Of a stretch of DNA of 64,000 bases, positions 10,201 through 17,850 are shown piece by piece. The DNA comes from Paraburkholderia megapolitana. GTDB lineage: Bacteria > Pseudomonadota > Gammaproteobacteria > Burkholderiales > Burkholderiaceae. The stretch is taken from positions 2,767,001-2,831,000 of the forward strand of contig NZ_CP041745.1 in NCBI RefSeq assembly GCF_007556815.1. The letters run 5' to 3'. The notes under the pieces were generated by a model, which searched no databases, was not told where the DNA came from, and saw only the letters and a program-made list of their open reading frames with translations. How positions within the stretch are numbered: position 1 is the first letter of the stretch; every line of letters starts with the position of its first letter. The position numbers and the translations under genes were made by a program.

Positions 10201-11483
10201 ACCTGCAACTGCTCGACCTTGTTGCGGTACGAATAGCGCTTGACGCGCGCCAGCCCCGTATCGACCACGTAGCGGATGCCCGGCACCGTCAGCGAGGTTT
10301 CGGCGACGTTGGTCGCGAGCACGATACGCCGCGCGTTCGAGGTGCGGAACACGCGTTCCTGCTCCGCCGCCGACAACCGCGCGAACAGCGGCAGAATTTC
10401 CGTATGCGGCGGATGATGCTTGCGCAACGCTTCCGCGGCGTCGCGAATCTCGCGCTCGCCGGGCAGGAACACGAGCACGTCGCCCGGGCCTTCGCGGCAC
10501 AGTTCGTCGACCGCATCGACGATCGCTTCCATCAGATCGCGGTCGCGGCCCGCCCCGCTGCGTGCCCGCTCGCGGCCGGCCGTGCCTTCGGCAGCCTTCA
10601 CCGCGGGGCTGTCTTCGGCGACCGGCCGGTAGCGCACCTCGACCGGATAGAGCCGGCCGCTCACTTCGATCACCGGCGCCGGCCGCTCCTCGCTGCCGAA
10701 GTGCCGCGCAAAACGGTCCGCGTCGATCGTCGCGGACGTGACGATCAGCTTCAGATCGGGCCGCTTCGGCAGGATTTCCTTCAGATAGCCGAGCAGAAAA
10801 TCGATGTTCAGGCTGCGCTCGTGCGCTTCGTCGATGATCAGCGTGTCGTAGGCGCGCAGCAGCGGATCGGTTTGCGTCTCGGCCAGCAGGATACCGTCGG
10901 TCATCAGCTTGACCGACGCGCCCGGCGCGAGATTGTCGGTGAAACGCACCTTGTAGCCGACCACTTCGCCAAACGGCGTGCCGAGTTCCTCGGCGATCCG
11001 GCGACCGGTCGCGGAGGCCGCGATACGCCGCGGCTGCGTGTGCCCGATCAGACCGGAGCCGCCGGCGCCAAGGCCACGGCCGAGCGTGAGACAGATCTTC
11101 GGTAGCTGGGTCGTCTTGCCCGAACCGGTCTCGCCACTGACGATCACGACCTGATTCCCGGCAATCGCACGCGCGATTTCGTCGCGTCGACCGGAGACCG
11201 GCAGCGCTTCGGGGAAGGTGATCGGTGGGATCGGGTTCGGCTCGACGATGCGCGGCGCGCGCGGAGCGGGACGGTTGTTGCTGCCGGCGGATTTACCAGA
11301 CTCAGCAGGCTGGCCAGACGCTCCCGGCGCTCCAGATGGCCCACGGCGCGGCGGCTTCGGCGCGTGCTGCTGCGGGCGCCGCGCGGGCGCCGTGTCGGGG
11401 CGGGGCTGCGCCGGCTTGTCTTGCCCGGCACCCGACGCATTTTTCGCATCCGGCGAAGCGGGACTTTTGGATACATTCGACAT
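7299..11483 (-). CDS. hrpA: ATP-dependent RNA helicase HrpA (DEAH box)
   Basis: 1394 residues, slightly longer than the roughly 1300 of E. coli HrpA. A proline/alanine/arginine-rich, probably disordered tail covers residues 1-80. The helicase core follows, with Walker A GETGSGKTT at 117-125, DEAH at 218-221 and the motif VI region QRAGRCGR. Then come the HA2 and OB-like domains and the long HrpA-specific C-terminal region (DUF3418). An alanine/glycine-rich low-complexity insert, encoded at about 8150-8360, interrupts that region. HrpA unwinds RNA and rescues stalled ribosomes in E. coli. The ATG at 11483 has no ribosome site in front of it, and a TATAAT lies 9-14 bases upstream, so the mRNA may be leaderless. 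It diverges from argA across only 23 bases. Confidence 0.96.
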   Translation of the reverse strand: MSNVSKSPASPDAKNASGAGQDKPAQPRPDTAPARRPQQHAPKPPRRGPSGAPGASGQPAESGKSAGSNNRPAPRAPRIVEPNPIPPITFPEALPVSGRRDEIARAIAGNQVVIVSGETGSGKTTQLPKICLTLGRGLGAGGSGLIGHTQPRRIAASATGRRIAEELGTPFGEVVGYKVRFTDNLAPGASVKLMTDGILLAETQTDPLLRAYDTLIIDEAHERSLNIDFLLGYLKEILPKRPDLKLIVTSATIDADRFARHFGSEERPAPVIEVSGRLYPVEVRYRPVAEDSPAVKAAEGTAGRERARSGAGRDRDLMEAIVDAVDELCREGPGDVLVFLPGEREIRDAAEALRKHHPPHTEILPLFARLSAAEQERVFRTSNARRIVLATNVAETSLTVPGIRYVVDTGLARVKRYSYRNKVEQLQVESISQAAANQRAGRCGRVADGICIRLYEESDFQGRVRFTDPEILRSSLAAVILRMKSLHLTGIETFPFIEPPPGRAIADGYQLLNELGAVDDDNALTPLGRELGRLPLDPRVGRMILAARDQQALREVLIIASALSVQDPRDRPIEAQEQADQAHRRFADERSEFLQWLKIWAWFEEAIEHKKSNRQLADACRANFLSHLRLREWRDVHSQLLTVVREHGWRLNETEATFEQIHLALLTGLLGNIGLKADDEPHYLGARGIKFFLWPGSALVKKAGRWVIAAELVETSRLYARCIAKIEPEWIERVGAHLLRKSLSEPHWEKRAAQVSAFERAVLYGLTVYHRRRVSFGKQDPARARELFIRGALVEGEFDTKLAFFAHNRKLFADIEQLEHKSRRQDVLVDDELIFGFYDQAIPQGMHTGAAFERWYRDEVKKSGQPEDRLRLLYLSRDDLMRHEAAGVTTDLFPKRMTMSGVEMTLSYHFEPGTPRDGVTLALPLYALNQVDARRCEWLVPGMVKEKTQLLLKSLPQKLRRHCVPLPEYAAGFVERTGGPRFGAGGLLETLIADIREQTQVAVRQADFKLETLAAHLFMNFKVVDEHGRQLAMGRNLAQLRAELGGQAQQHFQQIAAGAAGAALADVAGGGASVAASTRGAAAGAVPATRGKPASAAPQTGRQEGTASGTALYENLTTWSFGKLPELLEIRRGGQTLFGYPALVDRGTHCDVEVFDSPDEAARIHRAGLRRLFALQLREPIRYLEKNLPGLREMAMQFMPRGSQEELRDQLIDVALDRACLQEPLPDDDASFHARHDEGKGRLTLLAQEIARLVGLILGDYAAAAKKLVQAKSFGAAYADLNSQLDTLIGKRFVIDTPYQQLTHFPRYLKGIALRIDKLKADSARDARQAAEFQPLLQHYQRALAQRGGVADPRLAEFRWLLEELRISLFAQELRTPMPVSVKRLVKVWESMQR

Positions 11484-11491
11484 GGGGGCGC

Positions 11492-11499
11492 ATTATAAT
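11492..11499. promoter_or_regulatory. Palindromic -10 element shared by hrpA and argA
   Basis: The 8-base palindrome ATTATAAT gives a perfect TATAAT on both strands: plus 11494-11499 ends 7 bases before the argA ATG, and minus 11497-11492 ends 8 bases before the hrpA ATG. Each start site would fall on or within two bases of the start codon, so both mRNAs would be leaderless. Neither gene has a Shine-Dalgarno sequence in the 23-base gap. A TTGAGA on the minus strand (11513-11518, 15-bp spacer) could be the hrpA -35; the argA -35 is poor. Confidence 0.65.
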
Positions 11500-11506
11500 C
11501 CCGGGC

Positions 11507-12886
11507 ATGAATTCTCAACCCGACCTCGTCCCCGCGCCCGAGAGCATTCCGGCGGCCTCCCAGGCCCAGGAATCCGACTTGCCGCATGCGCAATTTGTCG
11601 ACTGGATGCGTTCGGTCGCCCCCTATATTCACGAGTTCCGGAACAAGACGTTTGTCGTCGGGTTCGGCGGCGAAGTAGTGCACGAGGGCCTGCTCAGTGC
11701 GCTCGTCTCCGACATCGCGCTGCTGCAGGCGATGGGCATCCAGATCGTGCTGGTACACGGCTCGCGCCCGCAGGTCGAAGAGCAGATGAGCCTGCACGGC
11801 GTCGAATCCGAGTTCTCGCACGGCATGCGCATCACCGATGCCCGCGCGCTCGAATCCGCGAAAGAAGCCGCCGGCGAAGTGCGCCTCGACATCGAAGCGG
11901 CGATTAGCCAGGGCTTGCCGAACACGCCGATGGCGCACGCGCACATCAGCGTCGTGTCCGGCAACTTCGTCACCGCTCGGCCGGTCGGGATTCTCGACGG
12001 CGTCGATTTCGCGCACACCGGTGTCGTGCGTAAGATCGATGCGGATTCGATCCGCCATTCGCTGGCAAGCCGCAAGCTCGTGCTGCTCTCGCCGCTTGGT
12101 TTCTCGCCGACCGGCGAGGCGTTCAATCTGTCGATGGAAGACGTCGCGTCCGCCGCCGCCATCGCGCTGCGCGCCGACAAGATCGTGTTTCTCACCGAAA
12201 CGCCCGGTCTGATGGACGACCAGAGCGAGCTGATCCGCGAACTGTCGCTCGACGACGCTTTCAAACTGCATGAAAGCGGCGAAGTCACCGGTGACGCGGG
12301 CTTCTATCTGAAGCACTCGATCCGCGCGTGTCGCGGTGGCGTTGCACGGGCGCACATCATTCCGTACGCACTCGACGGCAGCCTGCTGCTCGAACTGTTC
12401 CTGCACGACGGCGTCGGCACGATGATCTCGTACGAGAATCTGGAAAGCCTGCGCGAAGCGACACCGGACGACGTCGGCGGCCTGCTGACGCTGATCGAGC
12501 CGCTCGAAACCGACGGCACGCTCGTGCGGCGCGATCGCCACCAGATCGAACGCGACATCGACCACTTCTCGGTGATCGAGCACGATGCGGTACTGTTCGG
12601 TTGCGCGGCGCTCTATCCGTACCCGCAGGAGCGTATCGGCGAAATGGCGTGCCTCACGGTCGCGCCGGAAGCGCAAGGTTCCGGCGACGGCGAGCGGCTG
12701 CTCAAGCGCATCGAACAGCGCGCGCGGGCCCGCGGCCTCACGCGCATCTTCGTACTGACGACCCGCACCGAACACTGGTTCCTCAAACGCGGCTTTGTGA
12801 AGGCAACGGTCGATGACCTGCCCGAAGATCGCCGCCGTCTATATAACTGGCAGCGCAAGTCACTCGTGCTGATGAAGCAGCTCTGA
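11507..12886 (+). CDS. argA: N-acetylglutamate synthase (amino-acid N-acetyltransferase)
   Basis: 459 residues catalysing acetyl-CoA plus glutamate to N-acetylglutamate, the first step of arginine synthesis. The first roughly 290 residues are the amino-acid-kinase-like domain ([28 protein letters not shown]). The C-terminal 150 are a GNAT acetyltransferase domain with the acetyl-CoA loop [15 protein letters not shown] and the catalytic region [12 protein letters not shown]. This is the classic two-domain ArgA. The start at ATG 11507 agrees with the family; there is no ribosome site and a TATAAT ends 7 bases upstream, which suggests a leaderless message. yggX follows 61 bases downstream. Confidence 0.95.
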   Translation: MNSQPDLVPAPESIPAASQAQESDLPHAQFVDWMRSVAPYIHEFRNKTFVVGFGGEVVHEGLLSALVSDIALLQAMGIQIVLVHGSRPQVEEQMSLHGVESEFSHGMRITDARALESAKEAAGEVRLDIEAAISQGLPNTPMAHAHISVVSGNFVTARPVGILDGVDFAHTGVVRKIDADSIRHSLASRKLVLLSPLGFSPTGEAFNLSMEDVASAAAIALRADKIVFLTETPGLMDDQSELIRELSLDDAFKLHESGEVTGDAGFYLKHSIRACRGGVARAHIIPYALDGSLLLELFLHDGVGTMISYENLESLREATPDDVGGLLTLIEPLETDGTLVRRDRHQIERDIDHFSVIEHDAVLFGCAALYPYPQERIGEMACLTVAPEAQGSGDGERLLKRIEQRARARGLTRIFVLTTRTEHWFLKRGFVKATVDDLPEDRRRLYNWQRKSLVLMKQL

Positions 12887-12947
12887 GCGCCGCACACGCG
12901 GCACAGGCGCGACTGCCACCCCACATCGATTACAGGAGAAGCACAGC

Positions 12948-13226
12948 ATGGCTCGTATGGTTCAATGCGCGAAGCTCGGCAAGGAAGCCGAAGGCCTCGA
13001 TTTCCCGCCGCTACCGGGCGAACTCGGCAAGCGGATTTACGAGGGCATCTCGAAGGAAGCGTGGCAGGCATGGCTCAAGCAGCAGACCATGCTGATCAAC
13101 GAAAACCGCCTGAACATGGCCGATCCGCGCGCGCGCCAGTATCTGATGAAGCAGACCGAAAAGTTCTTCTTCGGCGAAGGTGCCGATCAGGCATCGGGGT
13201 TCGTGCCGCCGTCGCAAAGCGAATAA
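12948..13226 (+). CDS. yggX: Fe(2+)-trafficking / oxidative damage protection protein YggX
   Basis: 92 residues with the signature start [21 protein letters not shown], which contains the single conserved cysteine, and the compact all-alpha family length. YggX protects Fe-S clusters from oxidative damage and is linked to iron trafficking. AGGAGAA at 12934-12940 gives a good ribosome site 7 bases before ATG. It follows argA in the same orientation, and it is convergent with the next TetR gene, with only 27 bases between their stops. Confidence 0.95.
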   Translation: MARMVQCAKLGKEAEGLDFPPLPGELGKRIYEGISKEAWQAWLKQQTMLINENRLNMADPRARQYLMKQTEKFFFGEGADQASGFVPPSQSE

Positions 13227-13253
13227 GCCGTATCGCGGTGGCCGCGCCGCGGC

Positions 13254-13991
13254 TCACCGCCCCGCCGGCTTCCTCTTCGCACCGACTAGAGGAAGCGGCG
13301 GAATCTGGCGATCGTCCACCCCGGACAGCAGCGCCGCCAGCATGATCCTCGATGCAACCTGACGACTTCTGCGAATCTGCGCTTTCGATGTCGGGTTGTT
13401 CATGAAAGACATCGCAGCGACATACTCGGTGACATGAAGCAACGCGTCGTATAGCAGTGGATCGACTTTCGGATATCCCAGCGCTTCGGCTCGCTTCGTG
13501 AACGCTTCGTTCAGGTAGGCAACCGTGCGATCGCGATGCGCGCTAGCCGGCGAATTCAGATCGTGTATCTCGCGGTATAGCGCGCCTATTACCGCTGCGT
13601 CTTCGCTCTGCCACTCGAAGAAAGCATCGAGCCCGTACTCGACCAGTTCATGCAGCGAGCTGGCTCTCGCCATGGCCTGCGTCACCGATTCCGCCAACCC
13701 CGCCTTGAGTCTCGCAATCAGTTCGTCGAACACCTCACGTTTATCGTCGAACAACCGGTAGAACGTTGGGCGCGAAATCTTCGCGGCCACCAGCAACTGT
13801 TCGACGGAACTGCGATGAAAGCCATGCTCGGCGTAGACGCTTCGCGCCGCATCGATTACCAGTTCACGCAGTTCCTGCCCTGAAGGCTCACTTGCGGACG
13901 GACGTCCTGGCCTGCGTGCTTTGGGTTCAGCCTTTTTCGTTGTCCTGGCGCGGCGCACCGCATCGGGTGGAGAAGTCGACATCGGGGTCAT
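13254..13991 (-). CDS. TetR/AcrR family repressor of the lipase/alcohol-oxidation cluster
   Basis: About 245 residues. A basic proline-rich leader comes first, then the TetR DNA-binding domain (residues about 40-85: ELVIDAARSVYAEHGF, then VAAKISRPTFYRLFDDKREV) and an alpha-helical ligand-binding domain. The start was placed at ATG 13991; ATG 13982 is also possible. The upstream ATG at 14024 would overlap a perfect palindrome likely to be the operator. It is divergent from the GMC/acyl-CoA synthetase/ALDH/lipase cluster and probably represses both that cluster and itself. The ligand could be a long-chain alcohol, aldehyde or acyl-CoA, but this is inference from context. Confidence 0.9.
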   Translation of the reverse strand: MTPMSTSPPDAVRRARTTKKAEPKARRPGRPSASEPSGQELRELVIDAARSVYAEHGFHRSSVEQLLVAAKISRPTFYRLFDDKREVFDELIARLKAGLAESVTQAMARASSLHELVEYGLDAFFEWQSEDAAVIGALYREIHDLNSPASAHRDRTVAYLNEAFTKRAEALGYPKVDPLLYDALLHVTEYVAAMSFMNNPTSKAQIRRSRQVASRIMLAALLSGVDDRQIPPLPLVGAKRKPAGR

Positions 13992-14021
13992 CGCCTCAGC
14001 AAACAAATACACGGCGCAAAT

Positions 14022-14039
14022 CATAACATCCGCGTTATG
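14022..14039. promoter_or_regulatory. Palindrome upstream of the TetR gene, probable autoregulatory operator
   Basis: Perfect inverted repeat CATAAC-N6-GTTATG, with a further overlapping GTTATG at 14039-14044. It covers a minus-strand TATGAT that could be the -10 of the TetR gene. The 18-base length and symmetry suit a TetR dimer. Confidence 0.5.
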
Positions 14040-14095
14040 TTATGCGGCATGTGGCCGGGCGACTCAGTGTCTTCCCCTAGGCAACTGCAAAATTC

Positions 14096-14150
14096 TTGTT
14101 CAATCGAAACACCACTGTTACGATTGCCGTCAATAATAACAAGGCTGTTA
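14096..14150 (+). promoter_or_regulatory. Promoter/operator of the GMC-ACS-ALDH-lipase cluster
   Basis: TTGTTC at 14096-14101 and TACGAT at 14119-14124 are separated by 17 bases and would start transcription near 14131. CTGTTACG occurs at 14115-14122 and again at 14145-14152, 30 bp apart. TAACA-AGGC-TGTTA forms an inverted repeat at 14137-14150, over the likely start site. This layout fits repression by the divergent TetR protein. No gene lies between 13992 and 14238. Confidence 0.45.
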
Positions 14151-14238
14151 CGTTAAAACGCACGAAAAGGCCGCACCAGGGCGCGGTTGCGTGGCGCCGA
14201 AGCACATCTCGGGACACGAGATATCTAGAGGAGCATCC

Positions 14239-15828
14239 TTGGAATACGATTTCATCGTTGTCGGTGGCGGCTCGGGCGGCTGCGCAGTCGCAGGACGCCT
14301 GGCGCGCCTGCGCCCGCAGGCGCGCATTGCGCTGCTCGAAGCGGGGCCCGACGACAACAGCTTTCTGATTCGTGTTCCGACGGCTGTTGCGCTCGTCGGA
14401 CCACGCCGCAATGCGCGCAATTACGCCTATGAGACCGTGCCGCAACCGGGCCTGAATGGCCGTCGTGGCTATCAACCGCGCGGCCGCGTCATCGGCGGCT
14501 CGAGCTCCATCAATGCGATGGTGTACATCCGCGGTCAGCACGACGACTACGACGACTGGGCCGGGCAAGGCTGCACCGGCTGGAGCTGGAACGAGGTTCT
14601 GCCTTATTTCAGGCGCGCCGAAGACAACACACGTGGCGACGATGAGTGGCACGGCAGCGGCGGCCCGCTGCATGTCAGCGATACGCCCGACCCCAATCCG
14701 TTTTCGCTCGCGTTCATCGAAGCGGCACGCGAAGCCGGTTTGCCGCACAACACCGATTTCAACGGCGCTGACCAGGAAGGCGCCGGCATGTACCAGCGCA
14801 CGATCAAGAGCGGCGAACGCTGGAACGCCGCACGCGCGTATCTGTACAGCGCGTCGTTGCCGAACCTGGAAGTACTGACTCACACGCAGGCAATGCGGCT
14901 CCTCTTCGAAGGAAAGCGTTGTGTCGGGGTCGAGGTAGAACAGAACGGGGCACGCCGCAGTTTGCGTGCGCGTGCCGAAGTCGTACTCGCGAGCGGCGCC
15001 TTTGGCACGCCGCAACTGCTGATGTGCTCCGGTGTCGGCCCGGGCGAACATCTCGCGGCACACGGCATTCCGGTCCTGCACGATGCCGCGCAGGTGGGCG
15101 CCAATCTGCACGATCACCTCGATGTGGTGACCTGTCATCGTGTGCGCAACCCGGAGCTACTGGGTGTGTGCGCAAGCGAACCGTTGCGCACGATGAAGGA
15201 AATTCGCCGTTATCGCCGCGAGCATCGCGGCATGATCGCGAGCAATATCGCCGAAGCCGGCGGCTTCTTCAAAAGCGATCCGTCGCTGTCGCGCCCGGAC
15301 GTTCAGATGCATTTCCTCATCGCGATCGTCGACGATCATGCGCGCAAGTTGCATCTGGGTACCGGCATCACGGGGCACGTCTGTCAGTTGCGGCCGAAAA
15401 GCCGCGGCAGCGTCAAGCTTGCGAGCGCCGATATTCATGCCGCTCCATTGATCGATCCAGGCTTTCTGTCGAATCCGGATGACCTCGAGACGATGGTAAG
15501 AGGCGCGCGCCTGATGAGCAGGATCATGCAGGCTCCAACGCTCGCCGCCTTTAAGCCGAAAGACCTCTACCCGGCAGCCCGCAGCGACGAAGAGTTGCGT
15601 GCACAGATTCGCGAACGTGCGGATACCGTTTATCACCCCGTCGGTAGTTGCCGCATGGGGAATGATGCGGCCAGCGTGGTTGATCCGCAGTTGCGCGTGC
15701 GTGGTCTCGAAGCGCTGCGCATTGCCGATGCTTCGATCATGCCGCAGATTGTCAGTGGCAACACCAATGCGCCGACCATCATGATTGGCGAGCGTGCAGC
15801 GGAATGGCTGGCCGAAGAACATCGCTAG
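14239..15828 (+). CDS. GMC-family FAD alcohol dehydrogenase (choline dehydrogenase-like)
   Basis: 529 residues. The N terminus is the FAD-binding motif YDFIVVGGGSGGCAVAGRLA. The GMC signatures follow (GRVIGGSSSINAMVYIRG and SGAFGTPQLLMCSGVGP), with the active-site histidine segment YHPVGSCRMG near the C terminus. The family oxidises primary alcohols to aldehydes using FAD. The start is TTG 14239, preceded by GAGGAG at 14228-14233; a longer frame from 14191 lacks a ribosome site. It is followed by an acyl-CoA synthetase and an aldehyde dehydrogenase, so the likely job is the first oxidation of an aliphatic alcohol, like AlkJ of alkane users. Confidence 0.92.
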   Translation: MEYDFIVVGGGSGGCAVAGRLARLRPQARIALLEAGPDDNSFLIRVPTAVALVGPRRNARNYAYETVPQPGLNGRRGYQPRGRVIGGSSSINAMVYIRGQHDDYDDWAGQGCTGWSWNEVLPYFRRAEDNTRGDDEWHGSGGPLHVSDTPDPNPFSLAFIEAAREAGLPHNTDFNGADQEGAGMYQRTIKSGERWNAARAYLYSASLPNLEVLTHTQAMRLLFEGKRCVGVEVEQNGARRSLRARAEVVLASGAFGTPQLLMCSGVGPGEHLAAHGIPVLHDAAQVGANLHDHLDVVTCHRVRNPELLGVCASEPLRTMKEIRRYRREHRGMIASNIAEAGGFFKSDPSLSRPDVQMHFLIAIVDDHARKLHLGTGITGHVCQLRPKSRGSVKLASADIHAAPLIDPGFLSNPDDLETMVRGARLMSRIMQAPTLAAFKPKDLYPAARSDEELRAQIRERADTVYHPVGSCRMGNDAASVVDPQLRVRGLEALRIADASIMPQIVSGNTNAPTIMIGERAAEWLAEEHR

Positions 15829-15894
15829 GACGTGTGTGCCTCATCGCCCACCTGCGTGGTCCGGCGACAGGCTCATGAAGCAAGGAAACCGAAC

Positions 15895-17820
15895 ATGAAG
15901 GACGTCGCACCCTCGCAGCACAGCCATACCGGCGAGACGCAATGGCCACCCGCGAATCTACCTGTTAGCACGTACGAGATGATCCAGCGCGGCGCGGCAA
16001 TCGATCCGGCTGCTCCTGCGTTGTCGTTTTTCCTGCGCGCCGACATGCACGAAAATCCGGAAACGTGGGACTACGCTGCCCTGCTGCGCCGGATCACGCA
16101 GGCGGCCAATAGCTTCCATGCGCTCGGTGTGCGCAAGGACGATGTCGTCTGTTTCCTGCTGCCCAATCTCCCGGAAACGCACTTCACGATCTGGGGCGCC
16201 GAAACAGCTGGAATCGCGGCTGCGATCAATCCGCTACTGGAACCGGCTTCGATCGTCTCGCTGCTGACGGCCATGCGGGCGACGGTACTGGTCACGCTCG
16301 CGCCGACACTCGGCAGCGATTTGTGGCCAAAACTGAAGCCTGCGCTGGCCGGGATCGATTCGCTGCGCCATGTGATGCTGGTCGATCTCACCGATCGCGT
16401 GCCCGCTGCAAAGCAGCCGTTCGATTACGCCGAACTGCGCAAAGGCCTGGCCCCGCATGTGGACGTACACGATTTCAACGCGACGCTCGATCAGCAACCT
16501 GCCGATCGTCTGCTCAGCGAACGCATCATCGAAGCTAGCGACGTCGCGTCGCTGTTCTGTACCGGCGGCACCACCGGCCTGCCTAAAATCGCGAAGCGTC
16601 GACACGGCAATGAGATCGCGAACACGTGGATGCTCATGCAGACGCTGCCCGGACTCAAACCCGGCAAAAGCATCTTCTGCGGCTTGCCGCTGTTTCATGT
16701 GAACGCAGGGAGTTGTACCGGCCTGTTCCCGTTCTCGGTCGGCGCGCAGGTGATCCTCGGTACGCCGCAAGGCTATCGCGGCGAAGGCGTGATCCCCCGC
16801 TTCTGGGAGATCGTCGAGCGACATCGCGTGAATTTCTTCATGGCCGTACCGACCGTTTACGCGGCGCTCCTGCAGGTGCCCACCGGCAAGCACGATCTGG
16901 GTTCGCTTGAGTACGGCATCTGCGGTGCGGCTTCAATGCCGACTGAAGTGTTTCGCCGGTTCGAAACCGCGTCGGGCATCAAGATTCTCGAAGGCTACGG
17001 ACTGACCGAAACCTCGGCTGTGAGCAGCCTGAATCCGGCAGATGGCGAACGCCGCATTGGCTCGATCGGCCTGTGCCTGCCGGCGCAGTCGATGAAGGCC
17101 GTCGTACTCGATGCCGACGGTCACTATCTGCGCGACTGCGCCGTCGACGAAACCGGTGTGCTCGCAGTCTCGGGACCGAACGTATTTGCCGGTTATCTCG
17201 CCGAAGAACACAATCGCGACATCTGGCTCGATCTCGGCGACAGGCGCCGCTGGCTCAATACCGGCGATCTGGGTCGACAAGATGCCGACGGTTATTTCTG
17301 GCTCGCCGGACGCAAGAAAGAACTGATTATCCGCGGTGGCCATAACATCGATCCGGCTGCGATCGAAGGTCCACTGCTACGCCATCCCGATGTGCAATTC
17401 GCCGCCGCGGTAGCGCGCCCGGACGCGTATGCTGGCGAGCTACCGGTGGTCTACGTGCAACTCAAACCGGGCGCGACGGTAACAGAAGCCGAACTCACCG
17501 AATTCGCCGCCAGCCAGATCGGCGAACGCGCGGCACTGCCGAAGCAGGTTCGCATCATCGACATCATGCCGTTGACCGCGGTCGGCAAGATCTTCAAACC
17601 GGCGCTCAAGCGGCGCGAGATCGCGGAAACGTTGGCGGCGGCCCTGCGTCAAGCCGGCATCCCATTCGAACTCACCATGCTCGAAAACAGAACCCGTGGC
17701 GACGTGCTCCGGGCAATGTTGTTCAACGCGTCCGATGAAGCCGCTGCACGCGACATCCTCGGACAGTTCACCGTGCCGTTCGAAATTGCAGTTACACCAA
17801 CCCTCGCTAGAGGCGATTGA
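15895..17820 (+). CDS. Acyl-CoA synthetase (AMP-forming)
   Basis: 641 residues of the ANL superfamily. The P-loop-like motif LFCTGGTTGLPKIAKRRH, the motif GYGLTETSAVSSL, the hinge LNTGDLGRQDADGYFWLAGRKKE and a C-terminal lysine in LTAVGKIFKPALKRRE are all present, so it should be active. It activates a carboxylic acid with ATP and CoA, probably the acid produced by the neighbouring alcohol and aldehyde dehydrogenases. The start at ATG 15895 has AAGGA 8 bases upstream. About 65 residues beyond the usual C-terminal lysine form an additional tail. The cluster order matches an alcohol-aldehyde-acid-CoA route. Confidence 0.92.
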   Translation: MKDVAPSQHSHTGETQWPPANLPVSTYEMIQRGAAIDPAAPALSFFLRADMHENPETWDYAALLRRITQAANSFHALGVRKDDVVCFLLPNLPETHFTIWGAETAGIAAAINPLLEPASIVSLLTAMRATVLVTLAPTLGSDLWPKLKPALAGIDSLRHVMLVDLTDRVPAAKQPFDYAELRKGLAPHVDVHDFNATLDQQPADRLLSERIIEASDVASLFCTGGTTGLPKIAKRRHGNEIANTWMLMQTLPGLKPGKSIFCGLPLFHVNAGSCTGLFPFSVGAQVILGTPQGYRGEGVIPRFWEIVERHRVNFFMAVPTVYAALLQVPTGKHDLGSLEYGICGAASMPTEVFRRFETASGIKILEGYGLTETSAVSSLNPADGERRIGSIGLCLPAQSMKAVVLDADGHYLRDCAVDETGVLAVSGPNVFAGYLAEEHNRDIWLDLGDRRRWLNTGDLGRQDADGYFWLAGRKKELIIRGGHNIDPAAIEGPLLRHPDVQFAAAVARPDAYAGELPVVYVQLKPGATVTEAELTEFAASQIGERAALPKQVRIIDIMPLTAVGKIFKPALKRREIAETLAAALRQAGIPFELTMLENRTRGDVLRAMLFNASDEAAARDILGQFTVPFEIAVTPTLARGD

Positions 17821-17850
17821 ACGCGACAGCGTTTCCGAAGGGAGAAAACA

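Noticed and set aside
9273..11105. A 610-codon plus-strand frame opposite hrpA
   Set aside because: The helicase motifs on the minus strand are unambiguous; the antisense frame has no ribosome site and an Arg/Gln-rich composition typical of mirror frames.
11225..11506. Upstream extension of the argA frame
   Set aside because: It overlaps hrpA coding sequence and has an Ala/Arg/Gly-rich shadow composition; the family N terminus begins at ATG 11507.
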